DNA of 64,000 nt from Collinsella sp. (GCA_018378775.1 JAGZWV010000001.1:76285-140284); one strand, 5' to 3'. Counted from the stretch's first letter, positions 52,064-61,660 are shown. Program-made: numbers and translations. The notes: generated by a model not told the origin, from the letters alone.

Positions 52064-53083
52064 TTACTGGCCCTGCGCGCGGTAGCGCGCCTCGGTGGCC
52101 TCCTTGGCGGGGCGCCACCAGGACTCGTTGGCGACGTACCAGTCGATGGTCTGCTTCAGGCCCCCGGCGAAGTCGGTGTGCGCCGGCCTCCAGCCCAGCT
52201 CGCGCTGGAGCTTGGTGGAGTCGATGGCGTAGCGGCGGTCGTGGCCGGGGCGGTCGGCGACCCAGTCGAAGTCCTCGGGGTCCTTTCCCATGGCCTCGAG
52301 GATCATGCGCAGCACGGTGATGTTGTTCCTCTCCCCGTCGGCTCCGATGAGGTAGGTCTCCCCCATCTCGCCCTTCGTGAGGATGTCCCAGACGGCGCTG
52401 GAGTGGTCCTCGGTGTGGATCCAGTCGCGGACGTTCTCGCCGCGGCCGTAGAGCTTGGGGCGGACGCCGTCTATGATGTTCGTGATCTGCCTGGGGATGA
52501 ACTTCTCCACGTGCTGGTAGGGGCCGTAGTTGTTGGAGCAGTTGGAGATCGTGGTGCGAAGCCCGTAGGTGCGGGTCCACGCTCGGACGAGCATGTCGGA
52601 GGAAGCCTTGGTCGAGCTGTACGGAGAGGACGGCTTATAGGGCGTCTCCTCAGTGAACTTGGCGGGGTCGTCGAGCGCCAGGTCGCCGTAGACCTCGTCG
52701 GTGGAGACGTGGTGGTAGCGGACGCCGTACTTGCGGACGGCCTCCAGGAGGCGGAAGGTGCCCTCGACGTTGGTGCGCAGGAAGGGCTCGGGGTCGGCGA
52801 TGGAGTTGTCGTTGTGGGACTCGGCGGCGTAGTGCACGATGGCGTCGTGGCCCGGGACGATGCGGTCCAGGAGCCCCGCGTCGCAGATGTCGCCCACGAC
52901 GAGCTCCACGCGGTCGGAGGGCAGCCCGGCGATGTTCTCGGGGTTGCCGGCGTAGGTCAGCTTGTCCAGGACGGTGACGTGCACCTCGGGGTGGTTGTTG
53001 ACCACGTAGTGCACGAAGTTGCTGCCGATGAAGCCGCAGCCGCCAGTGACGATGATATTCTTGGGTTCGAAAATCTCAGACAT
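52064..53083 (-). CDS. rfbB: dTDP-glucose 4,6-dehydratase
   Basis: RmlB, 339 aa, SDR-type dehydratase making dTDP-4-keto-6-deoxyglucose. NAD motif TGGCGFIGSNFVHYV (about 14-28), VHYAAESHNDNSI, STDEVYGDL with active-site Asp-Glu, YSSTKASSD (Tyr-Lys), NCSNNYGPYQ and RDWIHTEDH are all present. GC-rich like rmlA and rmlCD. It is separated from rmlA by the AT-rich ATPase/DUF4869-like pair. Confidence 0.96.
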   Translation of the reverse strand: MSEIFEPKNIIVTGGCGFIGSNFVHYVVNNHPEVHVTVLDKLTYAGNPENIAGLPSDRVELVVGDICDAGLLDRIVPGHDAIVHYAAESHNDNSIADPEPFLRTNVEGTFRLLEAVRKYGVRYHHVSTDEVYGDLALDDPAKFTEETPYKPSSPYSSTKASSDMLVRAWTRTYGLRTTISNCSNNYGPYQHVEKFIPRQITNIIDGVRPKLYGRGENVRDWIHTEDHSSAVWDILTKGEMGETYLIGADGERNNITVLRMILEAMGKDPEDFDWVADRPGHDRRYAIDSTKLQRELGWRPAHTDFAGGLKQTIDWYVANESWWRPAKEATEARYRAQGQ

Positions 53084-53268
53084 GAAAATCCAATCTGAAG
53101 CATGTACAGCTTCTTTAGTATGCCGCAGGAAGTGACGCCGCGACGCTATTCAACAAAACTATCGGACATTTCGGCATGCGATAAGAGCCATAACCTTCGC
53201 AGAATTACCTCCTGTACAAAACGCCTCCGAAATGCAGTCTTTGTCGTAGTGAAAAACCGAATCCCCAG

Positions 53269-53766
53269 TTATTTCACGTAAGTAATGTCCTGTTTTGGCG
53301 CCGACCGGGAAATAGCATAACGATGATTCCCGCGATCTTGATAAACAGGGACGAAAGAATGGTATTTTCCGCTCGTCTTAATCCTGTAAATCTCATCCAC
53401 GCTATACGGAAGATTGGGGAAATCAGCCCTTGAGATCAGCACGAAATAATTCGAGGAATACAGCACATGATGGGCAAACTCATCAGAATGGATCTCTTTT
53501 AAGCCCTCATCGACAAATACAATCGAGTCATGAACGGACGAAAGCTGGTTTCGCCAATCATAATCGGTCAGGGCGACACAGGGACAATCGCATTGCAAGG
53601 AAACGCCCGACTGCTCGCCCGTTCGCATGTAGTCTGCGACCATGTCAAACAGCGTCGTCTTACCCGTGCCGCTATCGCCACGCACAATAGTGATGTTCCG
53701 CTTGATGGTAAATGTGTACTTGGTTCCCCTACGGCGGGAAATCTTAACAAGATGCGAACCGTTCAT
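53269..53766 (-). CDS. Small P-loop ATPase paired with a DUF4869-like protein
   Basis: 165-aa protein with a Walker A GDSGTGKTT at residues 30-38 and a hydrophobic-strand Walker B (SIVFVDEG, about 81-88). The spacing fits a minimal RecA/ABC-like or AAA core without lid domains, so it may be an isolated nucleotide-binding domain. A cluster CDCPC lies near residue 59. No known family function is recalled. The ATG at 53766 is used; a GTG three codons earlier abuts the previous stop. It is much more AT-rich than the rml genes on each side, suggesting separate acquisition. Confidence 0.6.
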   Translation of the reverse strand: MNGSHLVKISRRRGTKYTFTIKRNITIVRGDSGTGKTTLFDMVADYMRTGEQSGVSLQCDCPCVALTDYDWRNQLSSVHDSIVFVDEGLKEIHSDEFAHHVLYSSNYFVLISRADFPNLPYSVDEIYRIKTSGKYHSFVPVYQDRGNHRYAISRSAPKQDITYVK

Positions 53767-53775
53767 AAGCAGCAC

Positions 53776-54213
53776 CTACAGATACGGAATCGACTCGTGA
53801 ATCAATTCGGCCATGTTATGAACGATTCGGCCGCTGTTCACGACTTTGATTTTAAAATCCTCGCGGCCAAAGTCCATCACATGATAGAGATTCACAACGA
53901 GCTTGCGGTCTTTCGCCATGTCGAGAATCCACTTGGCACAGTTGTCACCACAGGTAGAAGCGTTAAAAATATGCTTACGATCAAATCTCATAAGCAGCAG
54001 CGTTTTCACGCCACCAGAAAGCTGGAGTGGGGAGATGGATCCAAGCACAGGGCTTTCGATGACGTTTTCGGAAACAACAACCGATCGATCGACATCTTTA
54101 ATTATCGAGACTGCATAGGGATCCGTAATCCAAGAAGACCGGTAAGAGTTTTTGAAATATGTCGCTGTGTTGTAAATCGCTTCTGGCATACCGCCAAAGT
54201 AGACGCTTAACAC
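53776..54213 (-). CDS. DUF4869-like protein
   Basis: 145-aa soluble protein that matches my recollection of DUF4869: VYFGGMPEAIYNTATYFKNSY, WITDPYAVSIIKDVD, VLGSISPLQLSGGVKTLLLM, FNASTCGDNCAKWILDMA and VNSGRIVHNMAELI. The GTG at 54213 with GGGAG five bases upstream gives the expected opening (M)LSVYFGG. It ends just before the P-loop ATPase gene, so the two form a two-gene unit. Families of this kind pair with small ATPases in Firmicutes; no biochemical role is known to me. AT-rich relative to the rml genes. Confidence 0.6.
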   Translation of the reverse strand: MLSVYFGGMPEAIYNTATYFKNSYRSSWITDPYAVSIIKDVDRSVVVSENVIESPVLGSISPLQLSGGVKTLLLMRFDRKHIFNASTCGDNCAKWILDMAKDRKLVVNLYHVMDFGREDFKIKVVNSGRIVHNMAELIHESIPYL

Positions 54214-54257
54214 ATCCACTCCCAATCATATTGTCTTTATGGTCAACGTAATCATAA

Positions 54258-54290
54258 CGAAAGGGGCCACCAGATAAACGGTGGCCCCTG
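54258..54290 (-). terminator. Terminator-like hairpin after rmlA
   Basis: A perfect 9-pair GC-rich stem (54263-54271 with 54280-54288) with an 8-base loop; the minus-strand tail is TTTCGTTAT. It lies between rmlA and the DUF4869-like gene, so the latter pair may be transcribed separately. Confidence 0.7.
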
Positions 54291-54308
54291 AAAGAAAACA
54301 AGCTTGCG

Positions 54309-55208
54309 CTAGTACTCGCGCGGGCTGTTGACGATCTCGCCGGCGGCGACCTTCTTCAGGTGCTGGCCGTAGACCGACTTGCCGTAGGCCTTCGCGGCCT
54401 CCTCCAGCCCGGCGGTCGTGATCCAGCCGTTCTCCCAGGCGATCTCCTCGGGGACCGAGACCGGCAGGTCCTGGGAGTGCTCCACGGCGCGGACGAACTC
54501 CGCGGCCTCGTGCAGGCTCTCCATGGTGCCGGTGTCAAGCCACGCGTAGCCGCGGCCCAGGGTGACCACGGACAGCGTCCCCTCCTCCAGGTACATCTGG
54601 TTGAGCGTGGTGATCTCCAGCTCGCCGCGGGCCGAGGGCTGCACCTCATGCGCCTTGGCGGCGACGTCGCCCGGGTAGAAGTACAGGCCGGTGACGGCGT
54701 AGGAGCTCTTGGGGCGCTCGGGCTTCTCCTCGATGGAGACGGCCCTGCCCTCCCCGTCGAACTCAACGACGCCGAAGCGCTCGGGGTCGTCCACGTGGTA
54801 GCCGAAGACCGTGGCCCTCCCCGACTCGGCGTTCTGGACGGCGCGCGTCAGGTGGCGCGACAGGCCGTTGCCGTAGAAGATGTTGTCGCCCAGCACCAGC
54901 GCGCACGGCTCGCCGGCGATGAAGTCCTCGCCGATGGTGAAGGCCTGCGCAAGGCCGTCCGGCGAGGGCTGCTCGGCGTAGGACAGGTTCACGCCGTAGC
55001 GCGAGCCGTCCCCGAGCAGGCGCTCGAAGTTGGGCAGGTCGGTCGGGGTGGAGATGACCAGGATGTCCCGGATGCCCGCCAGCATGAGGGTGGACAGCGG
55101 GTAGTAGATCATGGGCTTGTCGTAGACCGGCAGCAGCTGCTTGGAGGTCACGAGCGTGAGCGGGTACAGGCGGGTGCCGGACCCGCCGGCGAGGATGATG
55201 CCTTTCAT
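54309..55208 (-). CDS. rfbA: Glucose-1-phosphate thymidylyltransferase
   Basis: RmlA, 299 aa, makes dTDP-glucose from dTTP and glucose 1-phosphate. N-terminal GIILAGGSGTRLYPLT signature, YDKPMIYYPLSTLMLAGI, LGDNIFYGNG, VEFDGEGRAVSIEEKP, and GYAWLDTGT confirm the family. The ATG has GGAGG five bases upstream. First rml gene in transcription order. Confidence 0.97.
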   Translation of the reverse strand: MKGIILAGGSGTRLYPLTLVTSKQLLPVYDKPMIYYPLSTLMLAGIRDILVISTPTDLPNFERLLGDGSRYGVNLSYAEQPSPDGLAQAFTIGEDFIAGEPCALVLGDNIFYGNGLSRHLTRAVQNAESGRATVFGYHVDDPERFGVVEFDGEGRAVSIEEKPERPKSSYAVTGLYFYPGDVAAKAHEVQPSARGELEITTLNQMYLEEGTLSVVTLGRGYAWLDTGTMESLHEAAEFVRAVEHSQDLPVSVPEEIAWENGWITTAGLEEAAKAYGKSVYGQHLKKVAAGEIVNSPREY

Positions 55209-55246
55209 GTAGTCCTCCGTGTCATTTAACTGATTTAGTTACGACT

Positions 55247-55275
55247 TATATAATAATCTCTATCGGTCATATCAA
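55247..55275 (-). promoter_or_regulatory. rfbA promoter
   Basis: Minus strand -35 TTGATA (55270-55275), 17-base spacer, -10 TATATA (55247-55252). The predicted leader is about 30 bases. Confidence 0.7.
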
Positions 55276-55347
55276 TTAAAAATATATGAGCGATACCCAT
55301 TGAACAGGCCATCTAATTGCCTCGGCACGGAAAGAGCGTCAGGAACA

Positions 55348-56541
55348 GTGAAGATTTACATCGCAGCGCATAAGCACTTTGACATTGATGCGCAAGCGCC
55401 GTATCAGCCGCTCTACGTTGGGGCAAGCTCCATTCCAACAGACAATCGTCAGGCTGGATGGCTGTACGACGATCAAGGCGATAATATTTCCCAGAAAAAC
55501 AAACACTACTGCGAGCTTACCGGCCTCTATTGGATATGGAAGAATTCTCCTGAGTCGATAGTTGGGCTCACGCATTATCGAAGGGCGTTTGAGTCCCCCA
55601 ATGACTCAAAGCAGATGCTCAAAGACTATGAAATTGAGAACATTCTTACTCATTATGACTGTATTGTTGCAGCCAAAGAACCCTGCACAAGCTCAATCGG
55701 GTGCAACTTAATCACTGTTGCTGAGCAGTATAGAATGATCCATTCTTCGACAGATCTGCTACAGGCAAGGGAAATCATCAGGACGAAATGCCCTGGCTAC
55801 TTGGATGCTTTTGATAAAGCAATTTGCGAGGAGTGTTCTTTTTCGCCATGCAATATGTTTATTTGCAAAAAGGAGCTGATGGACCGATATTGTAAATGGC
55901 TTTTCAAAATCGAAAAACAACTTGAGAAGCGTATTGACTATATAAGTGGTCGCGATAGCTATCAACAAAGGATGCCTGGCTTTATCTCAGAACGACTGTT
56001 TAATGCCTTCCTTAAAAAGGAAGGCATTAAATGCTATGAATGCCACATCTTTAACCCAATTAATAAAGAGGCCCTCACGATCGATCAAAGCACGTGGCCT
56101 CGAAGGAGACCGCAACTTACATGCTCGTGCTCTACGAATGCCATATTTAACGGAGTAGACTATTCATCGGTATTTGATTATTCCTTTTATGTAAATCATT
56201 ACGAGGATCTATTCGATAGATATAAAGACGACCCCCTTGGAGCGCTGGAACATTTCATCGCAATCGGCATTAATGAAAATCGAGTTGCACATCCACATTT
56301 TTCTATCGGCTCTCTTCTGAATGGAAATCCAGATTTAAGAAGTAGGTGCAGCGCAAATCTCGAGGCAGCGCAAATGTATATAGCAAATCCTAAAGAATAT
56401 ATGCATCCAATTGGATATGAAAACATTCATCCGCAAGACGAGCAAAGTTATTCAACTATGGCCACATGGCATGAACGTCGAATAACAGCGGCGCGTATTC
56501 GGTACCAAGAAAGAATCGAGAGACTACCTGTACTGGATTAA
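55348..56541 (+). CDS. DUF4422 glycosyltransferase-like protein
   Basis: 397-aa protein. The N-terminal 250 residues match DUF4422: (M)KIYIAAHKHFD, then LTGLYWIWKNSPESIVGLTHYRRAF and the late FISERLFNAFL. DUF4422 proteins are predicted glycosyltransferases of exopolysaccharide loci. A C-terminal segment of about 120 residues includes FDYSFYVNHYEDLFDRYKDDPLGALEHFIAIGINENR, resembling a repeat unit seen on secreted clostridial proteins; why it is attached here is unknown. A GTG at 55348 preceded by AGGA is preferred because homology begins there. AT-rich. Confidence 0.75.
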   Translation: MKIYIAAHKHFDIDAQAPYQPLYVGASSIPTDNRQAGWLYDDQGDNISQKNKHYCELTGLYWIWKNSPESIVGLTHYRRAFESPNDSKQMLKDYEIENILTHYDCIVAAKEPCTSSIGCNLITVAEQYRMIHSSTDLLQAREIIRTKCPGYLDAFDKAICEECSFSPCNMFICKKELMDRYCKWLFKIEKQLEKRIDYISGRDSYQQRMPGFISERLFNAFLKKEGIKCYECHIFNPINKEALTIDQSTWPRRRPQLTCSCSTNAIFNGVDYSSVFDYSFYVNHYEDLFDRYKDDPLGALEHFIAIGINENRVAHPHFSIGSLLNGNPDLRSRCSANLEAAQMYIANPKEYMHPIGYENIHPQDEQSYSTMATWHERRITAARIRYQERIERLPVLD

Positions 56542-56616
56542 TTCAATGCAAGAATAAACCTGAGATCAAAGTGAAATAGTGCAGGCATCCTCAGTGCAAC
56601 GGAAAGGTAAATTGAA

Positions 56617-59016
56617 ATGAAAATTAGCATGGATTGTATTTGCCGTGGAAGCGGAAAGGTGTACGTTCTCCTAAAGAATGTTGAGATAGACGCATCAAAT
56701 ATTCAGGTGACAGCAGCGAAGAGCGAGGGAACGACAATACCAAGCTCTATCTATCCATACGAGTCAAATAAAAATCAATACGTCGTAGTTCTTCCCGACC
56801 TTGGAACTGGTGATTGCGATATTCAGATTAATGATTTGAGTGCGCGATGCGTCTACGATGTCATTAAAATCAGCTTTAGCACGGCAAAATGGGCGTCAAG
56901 ATTAAACTATAAATTAAAGAATGATTTGTCCCATTCCATTAGGAACTATGACGATAAGCACGACTTGGATGTAGCAAGCATGCGTTTTCACGAGTTTATC
57001 GAAGATGGAGATGAGGCCATTCTTCGCTGCTCAGTAAAACTTCCTCAGCGCGAAGACAACAAAATAGCCATCAGCTGCTTCGATACCTCGATGAATCGTA
57101 TTGAGATCGAGCCGATCACAACCGATGACATTACGATCCCCTTGTGGTTTGCTCCCAATAAAAAACGTCGCGAAATTCAATACTCGGTCCGAATCCCAAA
57201 TAGCACAAATAGGCTTATCTTCACAATCGAAGACGACAACCACCCAAGCTTTAACAGCTTCGCTGTTGTGGACAACGAAGAGCTCGATAAGCTACGCATT
57301 TTAACCACATCGAAAATGAAACCTATTTCGATTGATCCATCTGCATATCCAAATTGGCTCGAGCAACACAAGGCAAGCTCGGCGATACTCGAAAAACAAT
57401 CGATGGTTACCTTCAAGGAAATGCCTTTGTTTAGCATCGTCGTTCCCCTATTCAACACACCCGAAAATCTGTTCAGGGAAATGGTGGAATCGGTTCTTAT
57501 ACAGAGCTATGCAAACTGGGAGCTTGTGCTAGTCAATGCAAGCCCAGATAACAGTGCGCTTGCAGATATAATCGAAGCCGCTAAGATTAAAGACGCTCGC
57601 ATTAAGGTGATAGAGCTAGCAAACAATGCCGGCATTTCCAAAAACACTCTTGCTGGGACAAAAGAAGCAAATGGAGATTTCATTTGCTTCTTAGACCACG
57701 ACGATACTCTCGAGCCCTCGGCGCTTTATGAATATGCGCATGCAATTAATGCTGAAAACAATACTGATCTAATTTACTGCGACGAAGACAAACTGTTTGT
57801 CAATGGCAGCTATGGCGATCCGTTCTTTAAGCCAGATTTAAGCATCGATTTGCTGCGAAGCGTTAATTATATTTGCCATTTCCTTGCAATCAGAAAAACG
57901 CTATTCGATTCTCTCGGGTACGGCGACGAACAGTACGATGGAGCCCAAGACCACGACTTAACGCTTAAGGCAATCGAAAAAGCACGGCATGTGGTGCACG
58001 TGGCTAAAATCCTGTATCACTGGAGAATTAGCGAGAACTCAACTGCAGGTGACCCGAACTCAAAGCTATATGCATGGGATGCTGGCGTCAAAGCTGTACA
58101 GGCCCATTTGGACAGGCTTGGAATTGCAGCGAAAGTTTACCGCGGAAACGACCCCTTCACTTATAAAGTTGCCTATGCAGTTCCGGAAAGTCATCCACTT
58201 GTTTCAATTGTTATTCCAACAAAGGACCATCCCACAGTTCTCGATACGTGCATTAAGTCGATCATAGAACGCTCAACGTACGATAACTACGAAATCATCA
58301 TTATCGAAAACAACAGCGAGAACCAAGAAACATTCGAGTACTACTCAGAATTGGAGAAAAGCTATCCCGATACGATTCGCATCGAATATTGGGATGCGGA
58401 ATTTAATTTCTCAAAACTGATGAACTTTGGCGCTAGCAAAGCAAAGGGCGATTATCTTCTCTTGTTAAACAACGATACAGAAGTTATAACCCCAAACTGG
58501 ATCGAAAACATGCTGGGCATTTGTTCGCGAAAAGAAGTTGGCATTGTTGGTGCAAGACTTTTCTACAGCGATAATACTCTGCAACATGCAGGCGTCGGCA
58601 TCGGAGGGATTGGAGCCGGCCACCTCGGAAAAGACTACCCCAGAGGTAAATGGGGCTACTTCAATCTATGCGATCGTACACAAGATTTAAGTGCCGTGAC
58701 CGCAGCATGCCTCATGACAAAGAGAGCTGTTTTCGACGAAGTCGGCGGCTTTAGAGAAGAATTGGCTGTCGCCTTTAATGATGTTGACTATTGCCTCAAA
58801 GTGAGGAGTCACAATTATTTGGTTGTATATACACCCGATACTGAGCTGTATCATTACGAGTCGTTATCACGAGGCTATGAGATCAGCGATGAAAAGAAAA
58901 TGAGGTTCCATCGGGAATACTCATTGCTCAACTACCTATGGCCAGAGTACTACGTGAAAGGCGATCCGTATATAAACATAAATATCGTCAGTGGAAATCT
59001 GTATTATCAAATATAA
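56617..59016 (+). CDS. Tandem family 2 glycosyltransferase
   Basis: 799-aa protein with three parts. Residues 1-265 form a non-catalytic beta-rich domain without a clear family. Residues about 270-480 are a first GT2 domain (FSIVVPLFNTPENLFREMVESVL, FLDHDDTLEP, YCDEDKLF). Residues about 530-770 are a second GT2 domain (VSIVIPTKDHPTVLDTCIKSII, LLNNDTEVITPNWIE, GIVGARLFYSDNTLQHAG, AVTAACLMTKRAVFDEVGGF). This matches rhamnan/O-antigen polymerising transferases of the WsaE/RgpF-neighbour type. The ATG has GAAAGG upstream. AT-rich. Confidence 0.85.
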   Translation: MKISMDCICRGSGKVYVLLKNVEIDASNIQVTAAKSEGTTIPSSIYPYESNKNQYVVVLPDLGTGDCDIQINDLSARCVYDVIKISFSTAKWASRLNYKLKNDLSHSIRNYDDKHDLDVASMRFHEFIEDGDEAILRCSVKLPQREDNKIAISCFDTSMNRIEIEPITTDDITIPLWFAPNKKRREIQYSVRIPNSTNRLIFTIEDDNHPSFNSFAVVDNEELDKLRILTTSKMKPISIDPSAYPNWLEQHKASSAILEKQSMVTFKEMPLFSIVVPLFNTPENLFREMVESVLIQSYANWELVLVNASPDNSALADIIEAAKIKDARIKVIELANNAGISKNTLAGTKEANGDFICFLDHDDTLEPSALYEYAHAINAENNTDLIYCDEDKLFVNGSYGDPFFKPDLSIDLLRSVNYICHFLAIRKTLFDSLGYGDEQYDGAQDHDLTLKAIEKARHVVHVAKILYHWRISENSTAGDPNSKLYAWDAGVKAVQAHLDRLGIAAKVYRGNDPFTYKVAYAVPESHPLVSIVIPTKDHPTVLDTCIKSIIERSTYDNYEIIIIENNSENQETFEYYSELEKSYPDTIRIEYWDAEFNFSKLMNFGASKAKGDYLLLLNNDTEVITPNWIENMLGICSRKEVGIVGARLFYSDNTLQHAGVGIGGIGAGHLGKDYPRGKWGYFNLCDRTQDLSAVTAACLMTKRAVFDEVGGFREELAVAFNDVDYCLKVRSHNYLVVYTPDTELYHYESLSRGYEISDEKKMRFHREYSLLNYLWPEYYVKGDPYININIVSGNLYYQI

Positions 59017-59057
59017 AAGTGTCATGACGCTTAACTCATGAGCACGTAAAGAATGGA

Positions 59058-59091
59058 GAATGGGGCTGCCGGTTAACCGACAGCCCCATTC
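59058..59091. terminator. Bidirectional terminator between convergent polysaccharide genes
   Basis: An 11-pair stem, one mismatch and a further 4 pairs (59058-59073 with 59076-59091) with a 2-base loop lies between the tandem glycosyltransferase and the membrane protein, both of which end here. Confidence 0.8.
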
Positions 59092-59094
59092 TTC

Positions 59095-61278
59095 CTAATA
59101 GGTTATTTCATATAGAACGAATCCGTTTGCTGAACCTAATTGCGTAATCCGCAGTTGATCAGATGAAAACTCCGTCAAATCCCTACTAGACAAAACGTAC
59201 TTCACATTAAGCTGTCTTAGATTATCTTCAGTCAAATTAACTGTGAAGAGATCATCCTGAGTGGAATTAAAAGACGTAGACGGAGTGAATACATTTGCAA
59301 TGATATGAGCATACCTATTGTATGCGTACTCATTCTCGTTATTATCATCGATAGAATTCCAACGCGCCAGATCAGGATAAGCATTGGTCGAGTTAATTAC
59401 AGGCGCTCCATACGCAGCGCAAAGATTGGCAACTGTCCAAGAACCATCGACAACCCATTTAACTGAATAATCATCCTTGTCAGCGAACTGATCAACAAGA
59501 GACGCCAACTCCGTTTCGGTAAGCGGAGCTGCACCAATTTGTATTGGATTGATACAGCAACCAGGAATTACACCGAAGCAAATAGCAAATGCGACAAATA
59601 AACCAATGCAGTTTTTACCAAGGATAAATGCGCTGAACAAAAGGCAGGAAACTGCACAAAGCAATATCAGCATCAAAAGATACAATTTCCTTGCGACAAG
59701 ATACTTGGCGGAAAGAAGAATATAAATCTGGAATACTGAACTTAAACAGATTCCAATCACTAGCAAAACCAACAAAGAACTAATTTGGCTATTAGCCTCT
59801 TGGAATTCTTTGGCTTTTTTAACAGATATCAAGAAAAGAAGAAGCTCTAAGTACCCAATAGGAAATAAAAGCCGCAGAACAGGTACGTTATACATCAAGG
59901 TAATTCGGGATAAAAATGACGGGAAGCCAACGAAGGCAAAAAGAAGGAAAAATAACTGAAGGACTAGTAGTGCAATTAAATGCCAATCTCGCTTTTTGAT
60001 GATACAGGACAGAGACGCAAGAGTCCCAAGAGGGAAAAAGCAGAGAATGGTGGCAATTTCACATTCATTTGAAACCAAAGGCGTATCAAAAGCATAAAAA
60101 AGAGAAAGCGCATTCGAAAAAAGTTCGGGAAGCCCGCTTCCTCCGGTTTCAAAGCGCGCGCCCGGATAAACCGTATTAACAACAGATGCCATTGCTTCAG
60201 AGGACTGGAAAAAAGCGAAAAATACAAGTCCTGCCGAAACCAGCAAACAGAAGATCGAAGTTAAAGTGTCACTAATTGACCACGCAAGCACCGAACGGTA
60301 CTCGCCAGACTTAAGGATTCGACAATAATCAATTGCCCTGAAAACTCCCATGAGGGCAAAAATGTAGAAAAAAGGAACCATCCAAGCGGGATACATGAGC
60401 ATTATGTAACAACCGCATAACCATGCAATAGCAACAATCGCAATGACTCTAGTGCTCCTTTTACGAGTAAAGAGCGTCTTATCTAATAACAAAACAAGGG
60501 CTTGACCGTAAAGAACCACCTCGCCTGTACCCCACCACTGAATCAGCGGCGAAAAACAAAGCAATATTGAAAAGAGCAAACTGAGTGGCTTTGATTTAAT
60601 CATGAGGAAAGCGCAGTCAAAGGAAACCAGGACCATAATGCATAGCTTCATGGACCAAGCAAACGCTAAACCCGATTCAAAACCAAATACCAAATAGCCC
60701 CAAAGCACTGGACGAAATAACGAAATTACACTCCAGCAGGCAGCACCATAAACCATCCGGACATCTGTTATATCTCCTCTTAAGATTTCCGAAATTGGCG
60801 CATAATCATTATGAGACTGAGACAATTGAAATAAAGTACCGACTGAAAACTCATCGCTTCGAAGAGACCTAGGTATACCCCAGATGGGAGTCCCGGCGTT
60901 CTCAGGAAGCATAATGCTCCACATGCCAAGCGATGAGCCGCTGACTTTAAACACCACCGCAAGCATTGCGACAGAAATACCGATTATCCATCGATATTTA
61001 TATATAAAATCGCTTTTATACTCGATCAGCTTGATTGCTGAGAATAAAAACGCAACGGTCAATCCACCGATGATGAGAACAGACATACCGTTATTGAGCA
61101 GCGAGCTAGCAGTTGTAACACCGATCTTTCCGTAGAAGCTACAAACATAGTTAACAAATAAAGATAAGTAAATAAGCGCAAACAAAAAAGATAGCGCAAA
61201 ACAAGCAGCCCGATAAAGATGAAAATTTTCGTTATGCAAATTATTGCTTCGGTCTTCTGAGGTAAGGTACTTATTCAT
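59095..61278 (-). CDS. Polytopic GT-C-like membrane protein
   Basis: 727-aa integral membrane protein with roughly 12-14 transmembrane segments followed by a soluble C-terminal domain (about 590-727). The first outer loop contains WGIPRSLRSDEFSVGTLFQLSQ, a pattern like the R-S-D-E motif of DUF7657-type GT-C proteins with polyprenyl-phosphate-sugar donors. This suggests a glycosyltransferase that decorates a lipid-linked or cell-wall glycan outside the membrane. Strongly AT-rich. Identification of the fold is moderate, of the substrate none. Confidence 0.65.
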   Translation of the reverse strand: MNKYLTSEDRSNNLHNENFHLYRAACFALSFLFALIYLSLFVNYVCSFYGKIGVTTASSLLNNGMSVLIIGGLTVAFLFSAIKLIEYKSDFIYKYRWIIGISVAMLAVVFKVSGSSLGMWSIMLPENAGTPIWGIPRSLRSDEFSVGTLFQLSQSHNDYAPISEILRGDITDVRMVYGAACWSVISLFRPVLWGYLVFGFESGLAFAWSMKLCIMVLVSFDCAFLMIKSKPLSLLFSILLCFSPLIQWWGTGEVVLYGQALVLLLDKTLFTRKRSTRVIAIVAIAWLCGCYIMLMYPAWMVPFFYIFALMGVFRAIDYCRILKSGEYRSVLAWSISDTLTSIFCLLVSAGLVFFAFFQSSEAMASVVNTVYPGARFETGGSGLPELFSNALSLFYAFDTPLVSNECEIATILCFFPLGTLASLSCIIKKRDWHLIALLVLQLFFLLFAFVGFPSFLSRITLMYNVPVLRLLFPIGYLELLLFLISVKKAKEFQEANSQISSLLVLLVIGICLSSVFQIYILLSAKYLVARKLYLLMLILLCAVSCLLFSAFILGKNCIGLFVAFAICFGVIPGCCINPIQIGAAPLTETELASLVDQFADKDDYSVKWVVDGSWTVANLCAAYGAPVINSTNAYPDLARWNSIDDNNENEYAYNRYAHIIANVFTPSTSFNSTQDDLFTVNLTEDNLRQLNVKYVLSSRDLTEFSSDQLRITQLGSANGFVLYEITY

Positions 61279-61303
61279 ACGAGTTATTAAACTCCATCTT
61301 TAT

Positions 61304-61660
61304 CTAACCCTGCTGGTTGCGCAAAGTATCGTTCTCATTTTCAAGAATCGCAATGCGTTGAGTTAAGTTTTTACAAGCCGTAACGAGTCTGCTGATCGCA
61401 ATACTGAGAGATAGAGAAATCATCAATAAAAGTACTACTGCGACGAGAAAGGCGAAATTCGAAGGACTGATAAACCCAATACAATCTGAAATTCGATAAA
61501 TCAACTCCGGAAAGCAAACGCTAAATAATGCCACCACGCACAGGCAGAGCCATAGTAACGAGTACTTTAAAAGAAGCTTTCCTTTGCCGACTAAAGAAAC
61601 GACATAAAAGAATAGACCACTAAAAATTACGCCAGCGCCCACGCGAATTATCATACTCAT
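61304..61660 (-). CDS. DUF2304 membrane protein
   Basis: 118-aa protein with three transmembrane segments (about 5-25, 30-50 and 68-92) and a C-terminal heptad-like stretch (LTQRIAILENENDTLRNQ). This layout and the RISDCIGF-like segment match DUF2304, regularly encoded next to a DPM1-like glycosyltransferase, as here. It overlaps that gene by four bases. Confidence 0.8.
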   Translation of the reverse strand: MSMIIRVGAGVIFSGLFFYVVSLVGKGKLLLKYSLLWLCLCVVALFSVCFPELIYRISDCIGFISPSNFAFLVAVVLLLMISLSLSIAISRLVTACKNLTQRIAILENENDTLRNQQG

